NCBI GenBank assembly: GCA_003952965.2
Contig: CM025854.1
Span: 9,228,146-9,292,145, forward strand
Source: Morella rubra
Lineage: Eukaryota; Streptophyta; Magnoliopsida; Fagales; Myricaceae
Reading direction: 5' to 3'
Length of the DNA stretch: 64,000 bases
Shown: positions 44,815 to 59,760 of the stretch, piece by piece
How the letters are laid out: each line of letters begins with the position of its first letter
Position numbering within the stretch: the first letter of the stretch is position 1
Made by a program: the position numbers and the translations under genes
The notes under the pieces: generated by a model
What the model was told of the DNA's origin: nothing
Seen by the model: only the letters and a program-made list of their open reading frames with translations
The model's database searches: none

Positions 44815-45384
44815 TAATCTTCATCTGAGGAATCGGTAAGGTCAATCCAGTCGACGTGATTGTAGTTTGCTCCCATGGGGCCGTTTTCTCAGGAAAACTC
44901 CAATAGCAGGTCTTTCGGGATGAGATAGGGCTAGGAGTCCACGATTACTTCAAGGACGTCGGTAACCAAGGCTCGGATGTGGATGACCAGGACATGGGTG
45001 ATAAGTTCATGGGTAACAAAGGAATCAAATATTGGCATAATCTGTCTTAGAAAAATAAAAGTGGACAAATAAAGGGTTGAGTCTTATGGACTCTGTAAGG
45101 GGCGATGGGGGCATGTGATGAGAACCATACAAATAGTACATACATGTTCAATAAGCAGTTCATAAGCAAATGAGTGTACCAGTGTAATGATATGCAGCAT
45201 GCAGCATATAGTATATAGATATAGAATGCAGTATGCAATAGGCATATGCAATGCAATGCTCTTGTTCCTTTAATGCACCTTTTCTTTACAAATCTGTTTA
45301 CATATCTCCTGCACTTTAGGACAGTCCTAGACATTTCGTTGTCCTAGGACACGAATAAAGACCTATTTCGCCTTCTACCCCGGG

Positions 45385-46192
45385 TGATGTAAACCTCGCC
45401 AAGAATAACGAGACCCAACAACGAAAGGGAACCCAAGATCGTTCTAGGACTGATTCGAATGGAAGACCTCGACCCGTTGTTTATGAAAACAAGAACCTCG
45501 GTATAAGGAAGACGCCACAAACGGTGATGGAAATTCCGTTTGATAAGTCAAGTTGAACGCCACGGAAATCCGATAAGTTCGAGTAGTTCTTCAAAGAACC
45601 AAAGAGAATAAATCCTCACAATTTTGATTAAGCAATGTCTACCGAATTGCAAAGCAAGAGCTCCTATTTAAAGGCTAAACGTTACAAAGAAAATAACCCT
45701 AACATGGAAACCTAATTAAACCCGAAATTAGATAAGGAAATAAAGCCTAACACGCCTAAAACAAAACACACTAAAAAAGCAATAAAAGTTGGCGCCTACA
45801 AAAGCCAAGAAAGGAAACAAAATGGCGCCTAAAATAAAGAGCTCAATAAGGAAAAAGGTGATGGACGTCCAAAAGAAGTGCAAGCCATAAAAAAAGGAAG
45901 GATTTGGGCGCCTAGAATAGAGATCCTTCTAGAAGAGCCCCAAAAAATTTCTTTCCAACTTGAAGCTGATTTGGGCGCCTAGAATAGAGATCCTTCTAGA
46001 ACTTGAATCAAGGTGACCATTCTTTGTGGCCCACGTGGATCATGTTCAATGGGCTTCCACGAATTCGCTTGAGCCCATAACTCTTGAACAAGTCCGTTGA
46101 GTACATCCTTGAACTTCTTTGCCCGTGCTCTCGTAACTGGCCCAATTGGTACTTGAACGAGATCCTTCGAAACAGTGCCTTGATCTCCATCA
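45385..46192 (-). mobile_element. Nested solo LTR of the truncated-gypsy family
   Basis: TGATGTAAACCTCGCC ... TGATCTCCATCA, the same LTR as 12164-12892. No PBS, gag or pol adjoins it. Flanks CCGGG (45380-45384) / TCAGG (46193-46197) differ only by two transitions at a CpG-like site, consistent with an old TSD. Copy A (about 14040) gives the empty-site sequence CTACCC-TAGGCCATCC. The minus-strand frame at 46226-46008 is the LTR-encoded pol tail, not a gene. Confidence 0.85.
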
Positions 46193-48510
46193 TCAGGGCC
46201 ATCCTATCCGGTAGTGATGGTTGCACTCCCTAATGATCAGTACCGTCACCCCCATAAACTTTTTCATAGGTGTCAAATCCTTTATCTCATTAATATTAAA
46301 TGCCATGCAAATGCAAATACACTATAATATCCATAATCCATAACATTGATATATTTTTCACAAAAATATATACTTACCTTGAACCATAAGATCAGTTCCT
46401 TTAAAATCAATAACTTTGTAAAAGACTTTGCAATATATCAGATCCATAACTTGTATTTATTTCAAAAATAAATATCATTTAAATAAACTGAAAAACTTAG
46501 CCAAATTAACAAGCAATTAAACATAAAGCTTTCATTCATCAAACTTAGGCCAAGTTTATAAATCCAAGTCCAATAAAGACCTGAGCTTGGGCTTGCTGGC
46601 AAACCCATTTTCAAACTAAGTCAGTAGCTATAGAAAGCTACTTGGCCGGTCCAAAAGCAAGAAAAGAGGCCCAACATCTATGTCCTTTAAAAACAAGCTT
46701 TTTGGAATCAAAAAGAGGTCTAACTTTGGGCTCCACTTACAAAGCCCAAAGCTTAGCCAAAACACAAGAATTCAAGCCCATAAAACAGTAAAAGTGTTAG
46801 AAAATAGGCCCAATTCGAATAGATAACAAACAGACCCGTTTTAAAAAAAAAAACTCAGTTTTAAACTATAACTTCAAAAATTCATAACTTATTCATCCTA
46901 ACTCCAAATGACACGAAATTTTAACTGAAGACTTCTAATAGTGTCTAGTATAATAACTCAAGATTTCATGTCAATCCAAGGTCATTTACTACATACGAAA
47001 AATCACTAAGTGCACTGTTATCAAAACTTAAGCTAAACTAGACTAGGTTTAACCTAATCAATCATATCTTTCTATTTCCACATACATCATTGCATGAAAC
47101 CTATCTTGTATGTTTCTAATACCTCTTAAACACCTAGAAACCGTAACATGCAAAATAATTACACAAAATTATCTTCAAATCATCTAAGGGGCAAAATGAC
47201 CTAATCTTCACAATTCCTTCTAATCTTCAAAATCCTCTAGCATCTAACCAACCTAATCCTTATTCTAATACATGAACATCCTAATGGAGAGTTCCAGATC
47301 ATTGTATAACATATTGCTAACTTAAAACATTAAAATGCTATTAACAAGACTAACATGCAAACTAACCCCTTACCTCACTTAATCTCTTTAGGTCTTGATG
47401 CTCTTGAAACCTACATAGAGCTTGCTGTTATGATCCAATACTATCAAAATAACATCAAAGAATGCAAAGCTCAATACAACTTTAACTTTTACCAAGCATT
47501 CTTCAAAAATCCTTCTCTTTCACCTCTCGGAGACAATTCGGCTAGCATCTTCTCCCTCCTCCTTTCTTCTACTCTTTCTTCAACTCTCTCTAACTCTCTC
47601 CCTCTCTCTAAGAACTGCCGAATGAGCTCAGTGAAGAATTCTTCTCAAGAGCTCCCTATTTATACCCATCTTGACCATAGTTAACTCCTAGGGTTAGAAC
47701 CAATCATGCTAGGGTTAGAACCAACTATGCTAGGGTTAGAGAGACCAAATCATTTTGCTTACCACTATATTAGGAGGTCTAAGCAAGGTATAAAGCAGCA
47801 ATGGGGGAGAGGGGTGGCAGCAACACACAAATAGACACATGGAAGGTGGTTTTGTAAGCAATAAATGATTGGCAATGATTACAAAAGAATTCTATGGGGT
47901 CAAAGGAGGTGCTGATGAGGGCTGGGTGAGTGGGCTGAAGGAAGGCCCAAAAATAAATGATTTTCAAGCCCAAAGCCACCATATCATGCAATCCAAGCCA
48001 ACACTATTTTAAAACAAAATTCTAGAAAATTAGTCATATGATGCACGACCTACTTAGGACAGGTCCTATTGACTAAGAAAACAAGGGAATAAAACACATC
48101 AAGCAAAAAGATTGAAGAAAAATAAGGTTTTTAGAAGAAATTAGGACTAAAACAAGCAATAGGGCCAAAATAGTCTTTTCCAATAGTTAACAACAATTTA
48201 TAAAAATATTCAGGACACTGAAATGAGTAAAATGATTAATAAAATAAAAGATCATGAAAAGACAAGAATGAGGATATTTTCCTCATAATTTTTGAATATG
48301 TAAAACTATTTTTAGGGATTTTTCCTATTTAAAAACTAATAAAATAATTAAATCCGAAAATAGTAATATAATTACTATTTATATAATTAATAAGGAAAAT
48401 TAGGATAAGTAAGAATATTTAGAGGGTCGGGATATTACATCTTAATATTGAAAAAGAGATATTGAGGAAAAAATATCGAAAATGGGGAGGGAGGAAAATG
48501 GGAGAGATTA

Positions 48511-48540
48511 GGTAAGCTGAACGGCACCGTTCAGCTTACC
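48511..48540. repeat. Perfect 14-bp inverted repeat
   Basis: GGTAAGCTGAACGG, a CA spacer, then its exact complement. It lies between the solo LTR and RBX1. May be a footprint of a DNA transposon or a stem-loop; nothing else identifies it. Confidence 0.8.
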
Positions 48541-48801
48541 ATTCTCTTTTTTTTTTTTCTTTAATGTGATGTGTTTCAAATTATTTTTTTTCTTTAATAT
48601 GACGTGACAGTATAAATGTCAAAAAAACACGTATTCAAAAAATATTAATCTAGTGTCTATCTGCACAAGATATAAATTAATTTTTTTTTACCACACGAAT
48701 ATATTTACAATAAAGTAATATCACAGGATTGCATTTAAGCCTTTCTTTAAATTACGTTACTCCCTAGCCAACTTACACAGTGCCATGGGTCGATGAGACA
48801 A

Positions 48802-48807
48802 TGGGCC
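48802..48807 (+). promoter_or_regulatory. Site II-type element (TGGGCC)
   Basis: TGGGCC about 130 bp upstream of the RBX1 ATG. Site II motifs (TGGGCY) bind TCP factors in promoters of plant housekeeping and cell-cycle genes; the role here is inferred. A telo-box-like AACCCTAACCCTAG lies at 49088-49101 in intron 1. Confidence 0.35.
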
Positions 48808-48938
48808 TAATACACTGCACGAGGTTACGGCTGTCTTGGACCGAAACCTGACATCTTTCCTCAATCATTCTATTCGAATTTCATTTTTCCAAGGAACCAA
48901 AAGCACGCTAGCCCGAACCCCTTTCTTCCGCCCGAGCC

Positions 48939-51604
<2,666 letters not shown>

Positions 51605-53053
51605 GATCTCCATGCAATTGACCATTTGGACCTTCACATCTGTCTCTGCTACAGCAGTGCCAGAACCTTGTCTGTTTTCCATTATCCAGTACTTTAGGTT
51701 AATTCTGCTTATCTGCTTAATTTCAAGAAGCATTGCTGTATGACAGTAGGGGAATGATTGATAACATACGAAGTGCAACATCTGAAGTTCCCTAAACTGC
51801 TTTTAGCAGTATAAGCAAAAACTATCTCTGTTCTCTCTCGGTCTCACTCTCTTTGTATCTGTTGGTGTGCCATGAAGCTCATATCTGCTTGTCTGCTTGA
51901 ATGCTTAGTGCGCCTTGTATCATGAAAATAACCATTTATCCTATTACGTGTGCACTGTACATTCCATAGTGCACCTTTTTGTCTGGAAAATAATCATTTA
52001 TCTCATTTCTGTGCACTATACATTTCCATGTTTCTGTTTGTGATGTTTCGTGTGCCGTTTGGAATAAAGCTAGACTGTTTTATTGTTAGTAAAAGCTTTG
52101 GATAGCAGAGAATGGTCCTTCCCTTATTTATCGACAGTAGAAGTAGAACCAAATTGTCAGCGTGTACTAGAAATTGGTTGTTGTTGGGTTCAAATGTTTA
52201 CCTTGATTAGAATGAGGACCCCATGAATTAGTATTTGCCAAGGTAGAGTGAACCCGGCACAGGGATTTCCTTTTTACGCGTGGTTAGGAGGTGGTCGTGA
52301 CTAATACTCAGCTTAGAGTGAGTGATCTTATGTGCTGCGAAGGAATTTTACCATTTCTGAGTTCTTCACTGAAGTAGCATTACGAATCAATATCAATGGA
52401 AACAACAATTGTGCCGTGCAACAGTTAGACGACTCTGACTTCAAATGTTTCCTTTCTTTTGGGACAAAACGTTTTAGGTGAGGGTAGTTGAGGCAGATGA
52501 AACGCTGCCTTTGATGATTCTGTTTCACGACAGTCGTTCGCACGTTCTGGCGTTGATTACCTGCACGAAGAATTTTATAGTCAATGTTGTAAGCATTAAT
52601 GATGTAATGGTTTCCTTCGCTCCTGCATCAGAGGGCACATCAAAAGTGGATCCCTCCTGATGCACATTGGGACTTCCCTATGGTGATAAAAGCAATGGTT
52701 GTCGAGTGAGGTAGGCTATATTTTGAGATCCCTGCCAATCAGGAAAGAAGATGAAGGGAAGAGAATACGACCATTACTAGTTCTTATTTTGCATTTGCTG
52801 GCTCCTTTATCATTTTGATACTCTGCAGCCTATGCGATTTTTATTTCTACTCGTTAAGGCCTAGTCCTTAAATATCCCTCTTTATCTCAAAAGCTGCACC
52901 TGCAACCAACTCGCGAGATACACTGTTTAGCTTCCCGTGCATTTATATTCAGACTTCCATTGCCAGGCTTTTCGGGCCGAACTAAAATCACTACAAGTCC
53001 TTTAAAAGTTAATTGGTATTATGCCCCAAGAATGTCAACGGAAAAAATACATT
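51605..53053. other. RBX1 3' flank and intergenic DNA
   Basis: Start of the RBX1 3' untranslated region, then about 1.3 kb without a recognisable gene. The 60-codon frame at 52478-52660 shows no known motif. Confidence 0.4.
53042..53047 (-). terminator. Pol III T-run terminator of the tRNA gene
   Basis: Six T residues on the minus strand directly downstream of the tRNA-Ser 3' end. Confidence 0.75.
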
Positions 53054-53135
53054 CGTCGCCTGAGAGATTCGAACTCTCGCGGGGAAACCCCATGTACTTA
53101 GCAGGCACACGCCTTAACCACTCGGCCAAAGCGAC
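53054..53135 (-). tRNA. tRNA-Ser (anticodon GCT)
   Basis: 82 nt on the minus strand. Acceptor GTCGCTT pairs with AGGCGAC, discriminator G. A-box TGGCCGAGTGG, anticodon stem-loop TGTGC-CTGCTAA-GTACA (anticodon GCT, reads AGC/AGU), long variable arm TGGGG-TTT-CCCCG typical of serine tRNAs, and T-arm GAGAG-TTCGAAT-CTCTC (B-box). No intron; CCA not encoded. A T6 run follows 7 nt downstream (53042-53047 on the plus strand as A6), a Pol III terminator. All stems are intact. Confidence 0.97.
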
Positions 53136-56100
53136 CTTCACGTTGCAGTATGCTGACACGAAATGAACTTGTGAACCGCATACAACCTTTTTGTCTCTAG
53201 GCTTTTAGGCCTTAGTGCCTATTGGACCAACGCCAACCACCGCGATCAACACTAGTATCAAGAATAGATTAAAAATCTACCACAGTCAGATGGCGGGATT
53301 TTATTTGGATTAATTACATTTTGGATCTTCTATGTTTCAGGCTTCATTATACTTATATACTTAGTGTGTTTTTTTTTTTTTTTTTTTTGACACATTTCAC
53401 TCTGAAGTCTTCATTGTATTTACACCTTTCGTTTAATCAAGAGCAAAACAAGTACAGCGCTATCTTCTCAAATGACTGTTCTGTCCTATATTTCAATTGC
53501 GATGATAAAAATTATCCCTATACTCGATGGGTTTTCGACAACTTTGACTTAATTCCTATAATATCTAGAAATATTAAAAATTTGACTAAATGACACTAAA
53601 TCTGACGAGCACAGGTACGTTGAGTCCCTCGCTAAAAGAATTAAGAATTTTCTTTAGTTTAGCCATCTTTTTTTTACGGTCAAATTGGCCAACAATGCAA
53701 ATAGACATATATAAATAAATAAAAGAGTGTAAAGTATCCGTGACGCAAAACTGGCGTGCTGAAAAGAGTGGAAAGTATCATTCAAACAATACTGAAAGAT
53801 AGTTGGAAAGCTTAGGAAAAAAAAAAAAAGAATAGTTGGAAAATAAGAAATAAAAAGCGAAGAAACATTCCTGAAAAGATGGCACAGTACTCTGTCGGAC
53901 TACGCAACTGTGATCCACTTTTGCCCACTCCGAGGCAGAATCCCTTCAATATAGCAGTGCCTTTCAACCACTCCCTACTGTGCTTTCGGTTACCTTCTTC
54001 TATTGGAATAGACCTTCCATCACAATAAAATGTTCACGGACTTTGTTTATTCAAGCCCAACACTGTACCGGCCACTGAGAGTGACGACGACCTTTCTTTT
54101 CTTCATCTTCGGTTCTTTCCATGTTTTAATGGCTAGATGGGGTTTTGATATTCTTTACAATTTTGTCTGTGAAAACAGCTTTTTCTGAATTGTGGATCGT
54201 GTCTTGCCGGGATACCAGCAGTCCCACGTTTGGCTAGAAAAATAGAAAAGTTGTTCTTTTCTTTTTTCTTGGAATAGAAGAGGTGTTAACTCGTGGGAAT
54301 TTTATTCTTTTTGTTCTATTCGATAAACTGTAGGGCACATGCACTTGCAAGCACAACTCAAGACACTGGATACTTTCTCTACAACTGTTACTTTCTCATT
54401 GTTAGTTCTCCCCCTGGATTGGGAACTCCTCTATCCTGTCTGAGAAGACCTTCCGGAAATCAATCTATCAGGAGATCTTTCCTCGTGGCTTGAATTTTTT
54501 TTTTTTTTTAATGCAAATAAGATGGAAACTGTATGCAGACGCCAGACAGCTTCGTCTGCCAGTGCTTTTATTGAGAGAGAGAGAGAGAATCATTCCATGT
54601 GCAACTCAGAAACAGCCAAGAGGAAACCGGAAGGGAACTTTCTGATATGCACCTGGAAGCAATCCCGTCATCATGCACGGACCATTTTCCTTCGTTCATC
54701 TTCTTTAAGAATGTACACACTTGTTTTATCTCCTAAGAATACGATATTCACACCTCGACATGCACACTCCTGGTCTCACATACCCACGAGAGTCTCCTCC
54801 CTGTGAATCAGTTCAGATATTTGCTGACAATTTAATATGTTCATTAGGCAAGGATGGCAGTGATTTTCGGCACCCCTTGCCTTTCCTACTTGGTTTTGTT
54901 TTGCTTTCCTAGACTCATACTTTACTAGTTCGAAATAGTAAATAATATTCATTCACGTACGGGATTCTGTGCACTTTTAATTACCTCTTCTGAAGAAATT
55001 AGAAGGAACTACACAGAAATCTGGTTTGAGATTTTGCATCATTCTAATTTAGCATTATTCTAACTCCATAAGTACCACCAAGCATTTAAGCTTATTGGGC
55101 TACTGGGAATTCCCAAGGGACATCTTTGATTCACACTATAGCTCCCCTGAGCACGCACAAGTTGTTTACAGGCAGGTGGAGTCCACACAAATTTGTATCA
55201 TTGTATAAGAACATAAAACGGAAGGAAATAAAAGATTGTATCCTCTGCAGTGCTTAAGGTAACTTTAGGCACCTGCACACCCACCCGCAATGTCAAGTCA
55301 ATTAACTAACATAATTGATGCCTGAGATTCATTTGTTCTTGTTCATTTACTGAATAGGGTCTCTCTCCGCTTCCATCTACAAAGCTTTGGTTTCGGAATA
55401 GTGCTAAGAGGGTCACCAACTCTTCACTAAAAGTCCACCAAGAGGAGTATCTGTTAAGGAAGTGGGGGCGAAGCTAATGCACATGGGTATTGTTTTTTAG
55501 TGGGCATTTTGTCTGTGGATGCACAACGCGTTAGGCATTGATAGGGCCTCTACCCACATAATTGCCATTCCTTTTCCAGCCATTAACCATCTTTTTATAC
55601 ACCCCACAATTATGGGACTCCATAAGATAATCCCCCTTCGTGATTTTATAGGACCACCCGCTCATCTTGTGCTTCTTTAACCTACTATAGAATATGAAGT
55701 ACTAGTCCATGGAGATTATTCTATTAGACCAAACACGCTCGTGACCATTTCAAGATCAAATGCGGGAAACCCCTACTTCTTTTGTTGAGGTTCAATTAAT
55801 ATACCAAAATTTGTAGCAATAACCCTTGACCTTTTGATGCGACAGACAACAGTAGCTTTTTGTCAACAATTTTAAGAAATACAATGAGCTACATAATCAT
55901 GGTCAGAAAATTGATGCTACGTATATTGGACTTGAAGTTCAATAGACATAAGGGGAACTTTTGGGATTTTGACCATCTTACAAGCTACAAGTGATGATTC
56001 CTCTTGAACACTCTGGATTATGATCAATAATGAATGATTTTGCCCTTTTTACCTAACAACACAAGAGTCCCTTTCTTCGTCCTATTCTAAAGGGGCCGGG

Positions 56101-57715
56101 TTGCTTTTTCACGAGCATCCAATTTCTTCGTCCAATTAGGAGTTTTCATACAGGACTAGTTTAATGGAAATTTTCTAGACGTGTCCCAGGCAGTCTCTGT
56201 CGCTGTGCTGCATGTGCGGCAGTGCAGCCCGAACATGCTGCACGTGACGTATAAATATGGAGATAAAATGGAGTAAACGTCGTCGTCGTCGTCATCATAA
56301 ATCAGTAATGGTCGTTTAGATCAGTTCAAGTTTCAATGTTTCTGGCAATAGACCGCAGATCACAAGCGCATAACGAGGAACAGACTTAGGTCAGCTTGGA
56401 TTCCTCTATCGCTTCAAAGCAATAGCAAATCTCAAGAAGACTGAGACGTGTAAATTCTAAATAAGTTATTGAATTTTTTTGTGTCACCGGGATGATCAAT
56501 CTGAGCTTACTGTATACTAACTTCGGACACCTGACTCAATTTTAATGCACGATAAAAACTCTTCGAACAAACTTCAGATATGTGGTGTTCACTCTCTCTG
56601 CAGATAAGTATAACAAAAACGAATGTTCTCATAAGATTTAAATTAGGGTCTACCAGTCACGCCACGTTCAGAGTGCAAGTCATCAATTTTATCTTCAGAG
56701 AGAGTTGAACTCTTAGGTTTGTGCAGGTGATCCATACGGTCCCTAATTTGGTCTAACGAGAGTGGGTTGAAAGAGACATCTTTTCCCATTTCAGAATGAA
56801 GTATATATATTGAATCTGTTTATTGGACACGAAGGAGCTAATCTTGGAGATTTGGCACACTAAAATATTTGGTACGAGGGCGGTGAGTTAAGAAAAACAA
56901 AAAACAGAATGAAAAATGGTTAGCTGAAGGGCAGAAAACGCGTGCACAGCAAGGGAAGAGGAAAGCACCGCGGGCGTGCGCAAATCCTGCATTTGTTTCA
57001 GACATCACCAAGTATATATTATTAGAGCGAAAGAGTAATGACTCATGAGGCTATGTGGGCCTGATTAGCGCCACCATTGGCGGTAGTGTGCGGCGGGCCA
57101 GACCAACACTCATGTGCCCGCCCGCCTTCCTTTTGTCTCGTACACAAACTTCAATTTGCACTTTATTTTAGAAGCTGTGTACTGTTTGCTTGCTTTGTTT
57201 CTCCTTCTAGGTCTGAAGTATTCTTTAGTCGCTTAGACATCATGGAGGCAGCACGCGCTGTCTCTCGTAGGGGTCAAGGATTCTGCATCCGAAAATTTTC
57301 TTTCTTGTTTTCTGCGTAAGTGGCTGTGCATCAAAAATGAAAAATAAATCTTACCACATTAACCCTGGTCTAGGTTTAGGCAAGAATGAATTTGTTGAAA
57401 AACCTTTTCCAAAGAGAATGACAAGGGAAAAAATCCCATTTTGCATGCTCAAACTACCCCCACTTTTTATGATTTGCATCTTAAATTCTCAAGTTTCAGG
57501 CATTCCACCTCAAACGACCAATTGTTTTATATTTTGTACCTATTATGTTAAGATCTCAATATTAATATTAAAAAAAAAAAAAAGTGTAATGTGTCTAACT
57601 TGATAATTTGGGGTGCATATTAAAAGAAGTGTGGCAATTTAAGGGTGCATAATATAAATTTTCAATTAATATTGAAAGAGTTCCTTAGGACTTCTTTTAA
57701 AACTTTAGAGAAAAA
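53136..57715. other. Intergenic region with no gene recognised
   Basis: About 4.6 kb of single-copy-looking DNA. Seen in it: a T-run near 53370, a GA microsatellite near 54573-54590, a CACGTG G-box with TATAAATA at 56241-56257, and a GTC repeat near 56280-56290. No frame shows a family motif. The frames at 57077-57603 are short and unsupported. Confidence 0.4.
56241..56257 (+). promoter_or_regulatory. Orphan promoter-like site: G-box plus TATA
   Basis: CACGTGACGT directly followed by TATAAATA. It is a good plant core-promoter layout, but no convincing coding region follows within 1 kb. It may drive a non-coding RNA or be chance. Confidence 0.3.
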
Positions 57716-58050
57716 TATATATTTCACCTACTAATTACTATAAGTTTTTCAATTTGTACCATATACTGACAATTTTGAAAATATTACGCTCTTTAATTAT
57801 TAATCTTAGACACGTTAAACCATTTTTCAAATTATTAGATTAAATGATGATAATGCGTTTGACCCTCTTTATATATATTGAAGATATTGTTTTAATTCAT
57901 TAAATTCTCGGAGTTATTATTATCAAACAGATAGTGTAAATTGTTTAAAAATTTGATAATTAATAATTAAAGAGTGCAATGTCTCAAAAGTTATATGTTA
58001 AAATGTAAAATTTATATTAGTTTGTTAGTGAAAATTGTAATTATTCCAAA
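57716..58050. repeat. AT-rich inverted-repeat element (MITE-like)
   Basis: The left part (about 57765-57840: ACAATTTTGAAAATATTACG, CTCTTTAATTATTAAT, then ACG-TTAAACC-TTTTTCAAATT) is the complement of the right part (about 57940-58010). Terminal limits and TSD not resolved. No coding potential. Confidence 0.5.
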
Positions 58051-59182
58051 AATTTATAAACAGGGTACACTCTGTTTTTTTTTTTAATAATAATTAGGAA
58101 GACTCTGTTTTGTGCTGGTCTTAAGTTCCAAATTTTCGTGTTTGTTGATCATATAAAGGCACACGGGCTGCCCTGCGCGTTTGATAGGAGGAAGCTTAAT
58201 TGTCAGGTGTGAAAAGGGCAGACCGGCAGAGGGCCTATGTACACGGTGGGCCCGGCCTGGGAACGCCCTTTTTTTTTTTTTGTGTGTTTTATCTTTTCTT
58301 GCATGAGACAGAATAGGGGGCGGTTTCGAGGTGGGAAAAAAAAGATACAGTCAAAAAGACCTTACGAAAGGGTGGGTGGGCCGGTGGGTCCTCCTAAAGG
58401 CATAAAAACACAGGCGTTACTAGCCGTTACGCCTCTTGAATAGCTCCCCCACGAGTTTAAAAAAATGAAAATCACGCAGGATATTTTTCCTGAACGCCAC
58501 GTCTCGACTGTCGCGCCAATTTTTATTTCCTTAAATACCCTTCAGTTTTGTTTCTATATACTTCCATACTGACTCATTAGCCGGAGTCCGCACTCCTGCT
58601 CGGCCGGCCTTGTCTCGCACATTACGCGTACCATCTGATAATAAAATATTTTTATTATGATAAATATAAAAAAATTATTTATTTATTTATTAACTGACTA
58701 AATTTTACAAATAATTATTTAAAATTCTCATTAATAGAAATGTTTCACAAATAAATATTACATCATTTATTAGATGATATTTTTTATTTACTTTTCGACT
58801 TTTTACTCCCTTATATATCCATAGACTATCTTCCCTCCTCTCGCCTGGTCTCCATAACATTAACCAATTTTTTTATTTAACTTGATTTAAACTTTTGATC
58901 TCATATTTTCAATTTCGAAGTGAAAAGAAAAAGCAGAATTTAATAGAAAAAAAAATTTTATTTTTAAAAAAAAAAAAAACCGAGACGAGAAGGAAAAAAT
59001 ATAGAGAATGTTTTGTGCCTGGAAAACCACTTAATGGCAAGCGTGTAATAAAAGCAAACAAAAGGGCCGGTCTTAGACTTGGCAATGCTTCTAAACCCGA
59101 CACGAGTCCTTCCCTCCTTCCTACGTTTCTGACAGTTGCCGGACTGTCCATCTTTAACCAATTGAGTTATATAAATTAATTA
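58051..59182. other. Intergenic DNA upstream of the subtilase gene
   Basis: No recognised gene. A-runs near 58960-58978. The frame at 58895-59179 and its antisense partner are compositional. Confidence 0.35.
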
Positions 59183-59665
59183 GGGGTAAAGTAATAACTA
59201 TCTTAATAAGTATGAATAAAAATTAAATCGATAATTTTAATTATTAATTCGGTGATCTGAGATTTATAATTTTTTAAAAATTATCAATTTTAGTTTTTTG
59301 TCTAAATTAAACATTAAATTGATAGAAAATCATATAAAATGACTAAAATATCCCAAAATTAAAAAATTATAAAAAATTTTTAAATAAAAAAAAAAATTTT
59401 AAATAAAACATAAAACACTATTTTAATAAAATATTTATTTTTAATTTATATCTTAAATTTTTATTTTTACTTATTTTTTTAAATTTTAATCGTAGAGGGA
59501 CATTTTAATCATTTTACATAATTTTTCGTCGAATTTAACACTTAATTTTAACGGGACTAAAATTAATAATTTTCAAAAATTATAAATCTCAAATCAGTAA
59601 ATTAATAACTAAAAATATCAATTTATTTTTCACTTATACGGACTATACCAACTATGATTTTACCC
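59183..59665. mobile_element. MITE with ~200-bp terminal inverted repeats in the subtilase promoter
   Basis: Ends GGGGTAAAGTAATAACTATC and the complement of AAGGGTAAAATCATAGTTGG. The arms continue through shared blocks (GAGATTTATAATTTTT, TAAAATGA-TAAAAT-TCCC). Flanked by TTAATTA-rich DNA on both sides, so the exact TSD is ambiguous. It ends about 95 bp before the ATG at 59761. Resembles the MULE-type MITE at 15038 in style (long TIR, GACGGAATT / AAAATGACC-like core), not in exact sequence. Confidence 0.7.
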
Positions 59666-59760
59666 TTAATTAATTATATTCGTACACAATCTTACTACCC
59701 GTCTCCTTCTCCCCACCCTATCACTTTTTTTTCTCTCTCACTCACACAGATCGCAGAGCC

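Larger units (their letters stand above)
43057..48439 (-). mobile_element. Solo LTR, large Tekay-like family (copy B), with two nested solo LTRs
   Basis: Plus-strand limits TGTCACGTTCCTC ... GGGATATTACA; on the minus strand it starts TGTAATATCCCGACCC. TSD TCTTG (43052-43056) / TCTTA (48440-48444), one transition apart. Removing the nested LTRs (43543-44814 and 45385-46192) leaves about 3.3 kb, equal to copy A (13057-16842) minus its MITE. The right end lies only about 500 bp from the RBX1 start codon. Confidence 0.85.
48440..48938. other. RBX1 upstream region
   Basis: Starts at the TSD of the solo LTR. Contains a perfect 14-bp inverted repeat (48511-48540), T-rich tracts near 48540-48590, and, closer to the gene, a TGGGCC site II-type element (48802-48807). 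No canonical TATA box within 150 bp of the ATG, as is common for housekeeping genes. Confidence 0.5.

Noticed and set aside
58965..59180. Possible tRNA-derived SINE on the minus strand (ACTCAATTGGTTAAAG, T-run at the end)
   Set aside because: An A-box-like start is visible but no B-box and no TSD could be found.
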